In this document: positions 1-8,849 of the stretch, in pieces | Layout: every line of letters begins with the position of its first letter | Numbering within the stretch: the first letter of the stretch is position 1 | Assembly (NCBI GenBank): GCA_033816765.1 | Contig: CM066289.1 | Span: forward strand, 3,596,001 to 3,660,000 | Direction of reading: 5' to 3' | DNA: 64,000 bases | DNA from: Nothopassalora personata | Taxonomy: Eukaryota > Ascomycota > Dothideomycetes > Mycosphaerellales > Mycosphaerellaceae | Notes under the pieces: model-generated | The model's database searches: none | What the model was told of the DNA's origin: nothing | What the model saw: only the letters and a program-made list of their open reading frames with translations | Position numbers and translations under genes: made by a program

Positions 1-234
1 TAAGGATAACTAGGTGCTTAGAAAAGGCGTGTAGTTTTAGGTATAGAAATCTATACTAATTAGCGTACTACTAGAGAAGGATCTAGTTAGATATATTATC
101 TATAACCTAGACTAGGTTAATCTAAAGCATACTTTAAATAGGGCAGCTTATAAACAACCCTAAGATACGACTAAGAATGCCTAGAATAAGACTACTACCT
201 AGAATAAAGCTTCTTAGGATATTATATTACGGAA
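1..234. repeat. Unassigned RIP-mutated sequence
   Basis: TA-rich, CA/TG-poor sequence like the other old repeats here. I see no frame, LTR end or RNA signature. It probably belongs to another old element that continues to the left of the window. Confidence 0.4.
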
Positions 235-522
235 TGATTCCTATAGGCCCTAGAATTATAATAACGAGAGGAGTACGTAACTTATCCTACCTAAGCGCTT
301 AGACTTAGAGCAATTAGACTGCTTATGCTTAGACTAATTAGACTGCTTATGCTTAGACTAATTAGACTAATTACCGAGATCTATAAATCTCCTTTATATT
401 TAGGAACGCTAAGAATCCCTTATAGCTTCGATACGTTTAACTTACTGTTTAATATTACTGTTTAGAATACACTATAACCTAACCTCTACCTTACTACTAC
501 TTAGTCTTTATAAGACAAGATA
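235..522 (+). repeat. Probable gypsy B 5' LTR remnant (RIP-mutated)
   Basis: It starts TATTACGGAAT, the RIP form of TGTTACGGAAT, and matches copies beginning at 36,916 and 51,039. It contains about three tandem copies of a 24-bp unit (GCTTATGCTTAGACTAATTA and nearby bases, about 306-370). It ends where the gypsy A LTR begins at 523. The copies at 36,916 and 51,039 are preceded by a polypurine tract, which makes them 3' LTRs. This copy, placed before gypsy B internal sequence once gypsy A is removed, is best read as the matching 5' LTR (inference). Confidence 0.5.
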
Positions 523-875
523 GTATTAACGACTAATAGGTTATGTTAACCTTAGGTTTAGAGGAGGTCCCTTAGGTCTAACTTGCCCTAATTTCATTTT
601 AGTTTAATTAGACATTTAGGTAAGCTAGTAGGACCTAGTATAGCTATTGAGATATATACTACACAGTTAAGCATTATAAGCGTAGCATTAAGGAAACAAT
701 TTAATTTATACCTCTCGAGTAGAGGGTATAGGGGTTTAAGTCCGCTAATCCTCTTATTTATCTAGCTACTACGCTACTCGTTACGTAACCTAATTTTACG
801 GTCCCGGGACCGGCAAATACCCCTGCTTACATAAGCGCCGCTCTATACTACTATAACTCGGACAGGCCTACATAG
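523..875 (+). repeat. Gypsy A LTR (5')
   Basis: RIP-mutated LTR starting TATTAACGACTAATAG, from TGTTAACG. It matches 17,205-17,575, 50,281-50,647 and, inverted, 49,749-50,115. The last bases and the adjoining leader look deleted compared with the inverted copy. It carries the CGGTCCCGGGACCG palindrome near 799-815. Confidence 0.75.
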
Positions 876-939
876 GTAGTTAATAAGGGGGGGTATTAAG
901 TGTATACCCGGTAGCGTATTAGCATCTAGTTTATAAGGT

Positions 940-1060
940 TAAAATTACAGTTTAAGGTCTAAGGTTCACGGTTAAGGTTATTACTTAAGGTTAAGGTTTA
1001 AGGTTAAGGCTTACGGTTAGGGTCGACTAAGGTCGAAAACACTTAAGGTCTAAGGTATTT
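940..1060 (+). repeat. Telomere-like GGTTAAGG tract in gypsy A leader
   Basis: Degenerate repeats of GGTTAAGG, with GGTTTAAGG and GGTTAGGG variants, occur between the LTR and gag. The same tract is present, inverted, at about 49,500-49,610 in gypsy A copy 2, so it belongs to the element rather than being a chance insertion. Confidence 0.6.
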
Positions 1061-1140
1061 AGCAACAATTACGGTTATAAGGTCCTATTAAGCAATAACT
1101 AGTATTAGCATACTCTAAAGCAAGCACTACGCAATAATAG

Positions 1141-1998
1141 ATACGGCTGCATTACTAGAAAAACTTAGCACCTTTGCCGACATAGGTAGAGGCTACGAAC
1201 AGCCTATAAACCCTACGAAAATAGAAGGGGTCTATAGGGATTCTATCCCTTATAAGGGGATAGAGGAATCGGAGGAAGGAGAAACACCTAAATCTAGTAA
1301 AGAAGGGAGAAGCGGAACTAACGCCGCTAAATTAGGTATAGGTGTAGGCATAAATAGTATAATTAGAATAGATGCTATAACTGCCCTCTTTAGACAATTA
1401 GCAGTAGTAATAGAAAACGCTAGCCCTCGCTTTCTACCTCTAGGAGGTACTAAGAACCCGTTCTTTAATAGCACTAATGCTACTAAGTTCTAGGAGCGGT
1501 TTAGTAACCTAATAGACTAGTATCCGCCTCGGGCATCTATTAAGAAGGATAATTTCTAGGGCAGGTTTAAGCGCAATTACGAAACTACTATCCGGCGTAT
1601 AGTTATAAGACTGCCTAGGTAGCTTACTAATAAGGCACGTTTTAGGAGGGCGTTCTTATTAGAGTTCTTAAGGTTTAACGCCTACTCGATATTAGGGAGT
1701 CGGGAATATATTAAGGAGATTATTAGGGCGTAGTAAGGTAAGAGGCCCGAAGGATAGGATATAAAGGAATTTATCCGCCTATTTATATCCTTAAGTAACC
1801 TAATTAAACCTAAGGATTTAGATAATAGCTCCCGGAGTCGCCTCCTCCTTTAGGGATTGCTAGAGGTAGTTGCGAAAGCGGTGTATAAGGCTTACGGGCT
1901 TTACCTAAAGTAGCCTAAGAAGTTTAGGGACTTTTAGAGGATCCTCGATAAAGCTACTAGCATCGTAGATAGTAAGGAGGGATAGAAAGCTATATATA
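1141..1998 (+). pseudogene. Gypsy A gag, N-terminal part (RIP-mutated, split by copia)
   Basis: An almost continuous plus-strand frame with TAG stops runs from about 1,250 to the copia insertion. It reads as a retroviral-type Gag helical region (for example PRFLPLGGTKNPFFNST and FRRAFLLEFLRFNAYSILGS). The part from 1,250 to 1,474 is a shadow copy of the antisense frame at 49,087-49,311 in the inverted gypsy A. The coding frame resumes after the copia element at about 7,235. Assignment to Gag rests on its place upstream of the protease and zinc-knuckle region. Confidence 0.5.
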
Positions 1999-2264
1999 TG
2001 TTGAGAATATGCAGGTCATCGGGTTAAAGAGGTTGGGGTCTACCGGACCCCGACATGTGGTTGCCCCGCAACAGGATTACGTGGCTGGGTGACATGGCTG
2101 GATCAGGGGTATAAGACTCATCCGAACAGATGAGTCTGCCTCTTATCCTTTACATCCACATCCGCGATACTTGTTCATAGAGACACGCTATCCCATTGGG
2201 TCCTTCTTCGTCCTAAGGCAAGATTCCATCTTCCAGTGGCTGCGCAACTCGTACCTGTTTAACA
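1999..2264 (+). repeat. Copia 5' LTR
   Basis: 266 bp, TG...CA ends, identical to 6964-7229. It follows the ATATA target duplication. Confidence 0.95.
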
Positions 2265-2277
2265 GGTTATGAGCCCG
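2265..2277 (+). promoter_or_regulatory. Copia primer-binding site for half initiator-Met tRNA
   Basis: GGTTATGAGCCCG directly follows the LTR. It is complementary to the anticodon stem-loop of eukaryotic initiator tRNA (GGGCUCAUAACC). Drosophila copia is known to be primed by such an internal iMet-tRNA fragment rather than by the tRNA 3' end. Confidence 0.85.
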
Positions 2278-2779
2278 GGTTTGCCTACTTGGATCTCGTC
2301 TTACTCGAAGTCGTAACGCAGTTATTCCTCTGCAGGATAAAAGGAAGGGCAGACTGGAGGCCGCCTCCGCATTGCACAGGAAGCTACAGCTCGCTGTAGG
2401 TGCATATCAGTCGTGAAAGCGCCTAGTGAGACACTATCAGTCTTTGACCGACTCAGAGGGTCGGAAGAGAAGCCTGTGTCAATACCCCAGACAGGTGGGC
2501 GAGCCTACTGGGAAGAGTCGCTCTCAGGACACCGCGTCGTCCTCACCGACTAACTGTTCCGTCTGAGAGAGTCGCAGTGTCTCAGAACACCCTCCCCTGA
2601 GAGAGTTACAGACAGCGTCTCAGAACACGATCCTACGACCGATTATCCCCTCTCCGGCCGACAGCCATCCTGTCCGCCATCAACCACGCGTTCGACTTAT
2701 CCCCTCGATACCGCGAACGACCGAATACCTATCGACTCCGTGGGCAGCCATCCTGACCCACACACACATACACAAAAGC

Positions 2780-4363
2780 ATGGAGTCCGAAACTGGACAC
2801 AGCAGCCTTGGGAGAAGGAGGGCAGCCCCCATCCTCGCCAAGGACAACTGGAGAACATGGTTCTCCTTGATGCAAGACCATCTTGAGGCCCAAGATGTGT
2901 ACTGGGTAGTGGACGGAAGCAACCCACTGTCTAGCACCCCAAGCTCCTCAACACCATCTGAATCATCTACCTCCCAATCTGGACTTCAAGAATCAAGATA
3001 CAGTCCAGCCGGCAGAAAGGCTAATGCAAAGGCAAGATATGAGATCTTTATCTGCCTTTCGCAAGATGACCAAGACGAGGTGTTGGAGATGAGAGAAGCT
3101 GGGGAGATCTGGCTCAAGATGAGAGCGAAGTACAGCAGGGTTCATGCTGCACATGCAATGGCAGTTGTTCAAGAGTTGATCAACTTCAGAATGACAGAGA
3201 ACATGACTATCAGGCAGGCCTGGGTCCATCTTGGCAACCTTGCACGAAGGATTGCCGAAGTCGACCCAGCAGAGGCTCACTACAAAGAGCCTACAAGGAA
3301 GCTGAAGCATCTGCTTCAGGCTCTGCCTGAGGTGTATCTTGAGACGAAGAACACCATCCTGGCCCAGCCAGGACTGTCATATGAAGATTGTCTGCAACTG
3401 CTTGAGTCACATGAATCCAGACTGGAGGTCGCATCCAAAGAAACAGCGATGTTTGCGGGAAGAGGTTACCAGGGCAAGATCACCTGCCATCTCTGTGATG
3501 GTGATCATCTCATCAAAGAATGCCCACACCTCTCCGGCGCCAAGCAGACTGTCAAAAAGGACAAGCACAACAGAGGAAGGACCTCTGTTGTAAAGAGACA
3601 ATCATCACCGCCGAGAAGACGTTCGCAATCCCCAAACCTAAGGGATATGCTCAAGGCGGTGAGTGATCTTACAAAGCAGATGAAGGAGGGCCAAAAGAAG
3701 CCTAAAGCCTCCTCATCCAAGCCTGCAAGGGCACACGTAACCCAAGAAGACACATCAGATTCTGAAGCACCCCTAGAAGATGATGATGTCGATGAGGTTG
3801 CCCATTCCACTGTGGAAGCCAAAGGCAAATACCCCTCCTCAGAGTGGTTGCTTGACTCTTGTGCCTCGTCCCACATGACTGACCAAGATTCACTTTTCAG
3901 GACACTGAAGCCTCTCGGGAAGAGAAAGTGGATCAAGGTTGGAGGTGGCTTTCTCCATGCCACGCATGTGGGAAGCGCAGTGATGGGTGGTCCCTCTGGG
4001 AAACAGATTGTCTTGGAAAACGTTTTGCTTGTTCCTGGCCTTGGAGTTAGTCTTGTTTCGTGGAACCAGTTCAGCCATCAGTTTGCTGTCCAACCACCCA
4101 GTTTCACCCTCAAGTCCCTCTCTGGAAAACCAGTTGTCCAGACAAAGATGAAGGGAGGAGTTCCATTCATTCAGACTATCTCTGAACAGCTTGAGCCCAT
4201 ATCACATGCCTTGCTGGCTCAAGACGATGAAATGGAACATGCTATGGCATCTACTGGATCTGAAGATCAGTGGGAGCTATGGCATAGAAGATGTGCACAC
4301 CTTGGCAAGGGGTTGCTGAGAAATCTACACCGAGTTACTGACAAGAATGGAAGATGCAGGTAG
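2780..4363 (+). CDS. Copia Gag-protease and start of integrase (truncated polyprotein)
   Basis: ATG at 2780 follows an untranslated leader of about 500 bases after the primer site. The 527-residue frame contains a copia-type Gag (NWRTWFSLMQDHLEAQD), a CCHC zinc knuckle CHLCDGDHLIKEC with a one-residue-short C-x2-C-x3-H-x4-C spacing, an acidic/basic linker, and an aspartic protease with the motif LLDSCASSHMT (Cys where Gly is usual). It ends in the GAG-pre-integrase histidine region (ELWHRRCAHLGKGLLRNLH). The frame then stops at a deletion that removes the rest of the integrase zinc site and the first catalytic Asp. A complete copia polyprotein would continue to RNase H, so this is a truncated product. 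Confidence 0.9.
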   Translation: MESETGHSSLGRRRAAPILAKDNWRTWFSLMQDHLEAQDVYWVVDGSNPLSSTPSSSTPSESSTSQSGLQESRYSPAGRKANAKARYEIFICLSQDDQDEVLEMREAGEIWLKMRAKYSRVHAAHAMAVVQELINFRMTENMTIRQAWVHLGNLARRIAEVDPAEAHYKEPTRKLKHLLQALPEVYLETKNTILAQPGLSYEDCLQLLESHESRLEVASKETAMFAGRGYQGKITCHLCDGDHLIKECPHLSGAKQTVKKDKHNRGRTSVVKRQSSPPRRRSQSPNLRDMLKAVSDLTKQMKEGQKKPKASSSKPARAHVTQEDTSDSEAPLEDDDVDEVAHSTVEAKGKYPSSEWLLDSCASSHMTDQDSLFRTLKPLGKRKWIKVGGGFLHATHVGSAVMGGPSGKQIVLENVLLVPGLGVSLVSWNQFSHQFAVQPPSFTLKSLSGKPVVQTKMKGGVPFIQTISEQLEPISHALLAQDDEMEHAMASTGSEDQWELWHRRCAHLGKGLLRNLHRVTDKNGRCR

Positions 4364-5042
4364 AAAACGTCGCAAGATGCCTCCTATCTGCAATCAGAAG
4401 TGACGGTGCAAGGGAGATTCTCGCCTTGCTGAAGCAGTGGGAGAAGGAGTTTGGCATCCAGATGGACACGACCGATGCCTACAACTCACTTCAGAATGGT
4501 CCTGTGGAGAGATCAATTCAAGCCTCTGAGAACACAGTGAGAGCAATGCTGGAAGACTCAAACATGCCAGTCGAATTCTGGCCAGAAGCCCTCCTTGCTC
4601 AAACTGTGGTGAGAAACAGGCTCCCAAATGGACCCATTGTAGATGGTATCGCTCTTTCGCCGGAAGAAGCCTTCACTGGCCAGGTACCATCTGTTGACCA
4701 TTTGAGAGTCTGGGGATGCAAAGCAGTGGTCTATGTAGACCCGAGGTCCCATCCTCAAGGCTTGAGAAGAGACAAGCTGATGAATAGGGGCAAAGAAGCT
4801 GTGTTCGTGGGCTACAATGAGAACACCACGAAGCAATGGCTGTTCTGGGAGCCTGACATGCGAGCTATCAAGGCCCACAGCCAGGTCGACTGGTTCGAGA
4901 ATGAGAAGGGGGGTGATATGGATCTTGGCATCACCTTCACCAACCAGTCGAACAAAGCGCCGCAGGAATCCCCAATTCATCAAAACCACCACCACAGCCA
5001 GCAAAGCCGCTGTTTGTACAACTTCCCCCACCTCCAAAAGAC
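4354..5042 (+). pseudogene. Copia integrase, C-terminal remnant
   Basis: The frame begins after the deletion, with the second catalytic Asp in AIRSDGAREI and the Glu in NSLQNGPVERSIQ. It continues into the copia integrase C-terminal region (LRVWGCKAVVYVDPR, KEAVFVGYNENTTKQWLFWEP). The zinc-binding domain and first Asp are missing, so it cannot be an active integrase. Coding sense in this frame fades after about 4,950 and resumes in another frame, so a second frameshift lies between about 4,950 and 5,043. Confidence 0.85.
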
Positions 5043-6929
5043 ATGGGAGAATACCAGAAGATTGGAGACGAGGGGACTCCAGGAGAAAACGAGGAAGATC
5101 CCATTCAGGAGGACCAGCCTCAACAGCCATCCCAACTTGCAGGCAACAAGAGGTCAAGGGGGGATGGAGATGATGGCTCTGCTGAGCATGAAGCCAAGCA
5201 TCACAGGGCATTGATTGCCCAGATGTTTCATCTTGATCCAACCATGAGCTGGGTTGAGGAAATCCTGAATGACGTGGAAGAGTATGCATTTGCTGCTGTT
5301 GGGCAGGCCATAGCCTACCAGCAGGAAGTGCCAATCCCAAAGTCCTATAAGGAGGCAGTGGGAGACCCCAATTGGGGACATATGTGGAAAGAGGCAATCC
5401 AGAAAGAACTTATTGCCTTGGAAAGCAACAACACCTTGGAACCAGTTGTACCGCCAAAGGGTGCCAACCTGGTTACATCCAAGTGGGTCTTTGATGTGAA
5501 AAGGATGATCAGTGGAGCCATAGAGAAGTTCAAGGCAAGACTGGTTGCAAGAGGATTTTCACAGAAATATGGTGTTGACTTCGAAGAGACCTTTGCGCCT
5601 ACTGTCAGGCATGATACCCTCAGGGTGTTCATGGCTGTAGTGTGCGAGAAGGATCTCGAGATGCACCAGGTGGATGTGAACAATGCTTTCACCGAGAGCA
5701 GTCTTCTTGAAGACATCTACATGATCCCACCCCTAGGTGTTGAGGTTCCCCCGAACATGGTCTTCAAGGTCTTACGCAGCCTTTACGGACTCAAACAAGC
5801 AGCCAGAGACTGGAACAAACTCTGTGTTGCCAAGCTGGAACAGATTGGATTCACCCAGTCCCAGGTGGATCCATGCCTACTCATTCACAAAGGGAGAGAC
5901 ATCATGATTCTCACCCATGTGGATGACATCCCTATTGCAGCTCCGAAGCTGTCAGATATTCAGTGGTTCAAGGCTGAATTTGGACGCGTGTTCAAGATCA
6001 AAGATCTTGGGGAACCTGAGAAGATCCTCGGAATGAGGATCACGAGAGATAGGTCCCAAGGAACTCTCAAGCTCGATCAGGGACACTATGTTCAAACCAA
6101 CCTTGCCAAGATGAATATGGCTAGAGAGAAGGCTACACCAACCCACTCACCCATGGATAGCTACGAAGACTTGAAACCTACGGCTACAATGGATGAGAGG
6201 TGCAACAAGCAGGATTACCAGAGCTACAATGGTACCTGGATGTGGCCAATGACAATGACAAGACCGGACCTTGCTTTCCCCCTTGGAAGAATCAGCTCAT
6301 ATGTGGCCGACCCGTCAAAGCAACACATGAGAGCTTTGAAGAAACTCTCCCGCTATCTCAGATCATACCCTGATCTTGGATTGATGTTCAAGCGCGGTGG
6401 AGGTGTTCTCCAGGGGTACTCAGACTCTGACTATGCTATGGACAAAGCAGACAGAGTCTCAATCCTTGGGCATGTGTGGCTCCTCTGCGGATCCCCTGTG
6501 TCCTGGATGAGTAAGAAGCAGAAGTCTGTTGCAACATCAACAATGGAGGCTGAGTTCATGGCCATGAACGCAGCCGCAAAGCAGTCGCAGTTCCTTGCTG
6601 CAGTCCTCCGAGAAATGAGGTGTCCAGAGCTTGTTGGAGAATGTTCTTTCCAGCCAAGCGTCAAGGCATGCAAGAGTACTGCTGACGAGCTGAGACCAGT
6701 GAAGCTCATGGGCGACAACCAAGCAGCTTTGACCCTTGTCAAAGATGCCCATGTGCACGAGAGGTCAAAGCACATTGATGTTGCATACAACTACGTCAGA
6801 CATCTCTGGTGGCAGAAGAAGATTGCAGTGGAGTACTGCCATACAAAGAACATGGTTGCTGATGGGTTAACCAAACCCCTTAGTGGCCAGCAGTTTCAAA
6901 ACTTTGTGAGGCAGCTCCAGCTTGAATAA
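5043..6929 (+). CDS. Copia reverse transcriptase-RNase H
   Basis: This 628-residue frame holds an acidic linker and then the copia RT: SKWVFDVKR, FKARLVARGFSQKYG, VDVNNAFTES, LYGLKQAARDWNKL and the catalytic LTHVDDIPIAA. It ends with Ty1/copia RNase H: GYSDSDYAMDKADR, TSTMEAEFMAMNAAAKQ, MGDNQAALTLVKD and HIDVAYNYVRHL. All the main RT and RNase H motifs are present. The true reading frame probably enters upstream from integrase through a frameshift, so the ATG at 5043 is only the first Met of the open frame. It ends 34 bases before the 3' LTR, after which a purine-rich GTGGGAG precedes the LTR. Confidence 0.9.
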   Translation: MGEYQKIGDEGTPGENEEDPIQEDQPQQPSQLAGNKRSRGDGDDGSAEHEAKHHRALIAQMFHLDPTMSWVEEILNDVEEYAFAAVGQAIAYQQEVPIPKSYKEAVGDPNWGHMWKEAIQKELIALESNNTLEPVVPPKGANLVTSKWVFDVKRMISGAIEKFKARLVARGFSQKYGVDFEETFAPTVRHDTLRVFMAVVCEKDLEMHQVDVNNAFTESSLLEDIYMIPPLGVEVPPNMVFKVLRSLYGLKQAARDWNKLCVAKLEQIGFTQSQVDPCLLIHKGRDIMILTHVDDIPIAAPKLSDIQWFKAEFGRVFKIKDLGEPEKILGMRITRDRSQGTLKLDQGHYVQTNLAKMNMAREKATPTHSPMDSYEDLKPTATMDERCNKQDYQSYNGTWMWPMTMTRPDLAFPLGRISSYVADPSKQHMRALKKLSRYLRSYPDLGLMFKRGGGVLQGYSDSDYAMDKADRVSILGHVWLLCGSPVSWMSKKQKSVATSTMEAEFMAMNAAAKQSQFLAAVLREMRCPELVGECSFQPSVKACKSTADELRPVKLMGDNQAALTLVKDAHVHERSKHIDVAYNYVRHLWWQKKIAVEYCHTKNMVADGLTKPLSGQQFQNFVRQLQLE

Positions 6930-6963
6930 GGGATTGTTGGAGACCTTCTGACCTGAGTGGGAG

Positions 6964-7229
6964 TGTTGAGAATATGCAGGTCATCGGGTTAAAGAGGTTG
7001 GGGTCTACCGGACCCCGACATGTGGTTGCCCCGCAACAGGATTACGTGGCTGGGTGACATGGCTGGATCAGGGGTATAAGACTCATCCGAACAGATGAGT
7101 CTGCCTCTTATCCTTTACATCCACATCCGCGATACTTGTTCATAGAGACACGCTATCCCATTGGGTCCTTCTTCGTCCTAAGGCAAGATTCCATCTTCCA
7201 GTGGCTGCGCAACTCGTACCTGTTTAACA
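6964..7229 (+). repeat. Copia 3' LTR
   Basis: 266 bp, identical to the 5' LTR, followed by the ATATA duplication at 7230-7234. Confidence 0.95.
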
Positions 7230-7234
7230 ATATA

Positions 7235-8700
7235 TAGATTTCCCTCTTACTTTACCTTAGCTACACCGCTTAGTCGTAAAGTAAATGCCGCGCCTTAAGC
7301 CTAAGATCAACACGCTTAAGAAGGCTACCTCTAGGACTATTGTTAATAATAACCTAATCTAGAAGGTAGCTAAAATAAGTATACGTATATACTAGCGCGG
7401 TCGCGTCGCGGATACGGGTTCCTTCTACCCGAGCGAGAATTAACGCTCTATACAACCGGAGAGGTACGACCTAGATACTAAGCTATAGGTTTACGTAATG
7501 TAGCGTCCCCTATCCTAGAATCGCGAACAGTCTAAAGCGATAGATAGTTGTTACTACAACTATAGCAGTTCGAAGCACTAGGCTAGCAATTTTAGGGCAA
7601 TAAGGTCCTTAATATCCCGGGGCTACGTATACCTCACCCCAAATAACTAGTAGTATCTAGGGAAAGAAGGCGATCCGCGTCCTACTAAATTTAACTTTCG
7701 GAGGGACTATAGTAAACCGAAACTGCTCTATATACTCCCTCTACTCGAAGAACATTATAGGCCGATTAAGTTTAATAACTAGTATAAGATTCCCGCACTA
7801 CGTAAGCAATAGATAGGTAGGGACTATACTAGGGTAATAAAGGTCACGCCTCCTAATTATTCTAAACCCCCTCCTAACTTTAGGCATTTAATAGAGTATA
7901 GCCCTTAAGACGTACGGTCTAGCTAAACGGAGAAGGCTACTAGGACATATTAGGTCTTATTTAGAGAAAGTAAAGCGGAATAGGCGATTAACTTAGGCGA
8001 GCTTAACGAGGTATCTACCTATCCTATATAGTCTAATAAAGTAAAAGGGAAGGTACCCGTAGGCATTCTAAAGAATCCGTACCCGAGGACCCGGTCCTTA
8101 GCCTAGGATCTACGAGCCCGAGCTAAGGCTACTAAGAAAGTTCGCCTTTAATTAGAATAGGAGATCCGGTAAGCTAAGATTAACTAGTAGGAGGTTAAAA
8201 TAATTAACGAAGTTAATGCTTAAATAAGCGAAACTTAATTATTAGCTAAATCCGGGGTAACCCTAGGAAGGGGAAATAATGCCTAAGTAAACAAACTAGG
8301 GAACGATGCTAGTAAAGGACTACCTAAGGATATGCCTATTAGTCCCGTAAACGCCCCCTTCGTATAAAGGAAGCGGATATAGAATGCTAAGACTATAAGG
8401 ATTAATAACTACGTACGATAATATAGTTTGGCTAGTAATAGCCCGGTTATAAAGGAAGAGAGTATTATCTACTAGATTAATTAGATCCTCTAGACGACGT
8501 TTCCTAATGTAAATGCCTAGGATTAGTTTCGATATAGTCGCTAGTTCGAGGCTGCCCTCTTCGGTCGCGTTACTAACACCCCCGCTCTTTAGGAGAAGCT
8601 CGCTATAGTACGACGCCTTATAGGAAAGGACCCTAAGGTTCGCACTAGACAAGTAGTTACCTATAAAGATAAGCCTAAGTATAATAAGGAGGTCTTCCGC
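7235..8700 (+). pseudogene. Gypsy A gag, C-terminal part (RIP-mutated)
   Basis: Continuation of gypsy A after the copia insertion. The reading frames are heavily broken by TAG/TAA. A cysteine/tyrosine-rich spot near 7,545-7,575 looks like a decayed CCHC knuckle. The homologous stretch, inverted and without the copia, runs from 48,570 down to about 46,300. No intact product is possible. Confidence 0.45.
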
Positions 8701-8849
8701 GAAGATAGTTAGGCCTAGTATACCGGAGTGTATTTAACTATACTTTACTCTAAGGGTACGGTCCCTACTACTAAGCTATATAAGGACGTTAAGAAAATCG
8801 GGCTCTCTAGTGTCCTTAATAACTTTACTATAGTACCTAGTCCTTAGGT

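Larger units (their letters stand above)
1999..7229 (+). mobile_element. Young Ty1/copia retrotransposon with defective integrase
   Basis: The two 266-bp LTRs (1999-2264 and 6964-7229) are identical by eye, start TGTTGAG and end AACA. The 5-bp target-site duplication ATATA is at 1994-1998 and 7230-7234. A half-tRNA-iMet primer site follows the 5' LTR. The inside has normal CA/TG content, so it escaped RIP, and it sits in the RIP-mutated gag of gypsy A. The coding region is broken: an internal deletion near 4,350 removes the N-terminal half of integrase, and a frameshift separates integrase from RT at about 4,950-5,043. Identical LTRs together with broken pol imply recent mobilisation by proteins supplied in trans, or damage after insertion. 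Confidence 0.95.

Noticed and set aside
300..375. Tandem 24-bp repeats that could suggest a CRISPR-like array
   Set aside because: Direct repeats without spacers, inside a eukaryotic retrotransposon LTR.
1250..1474. Minus-strand 74-codon frame, also at 49,087-49,311
   Set aside because: Shadow on the opposite strand of the gypsy A gag coding frame; present in both copies because they are inverted repeats.
8320..8652. Minus-strand 110-codon frame in gypsy A
   Set aside because: Antisense to the RIP-mutated gag/pol boundary; no motif and not preserved in the inverted copy.
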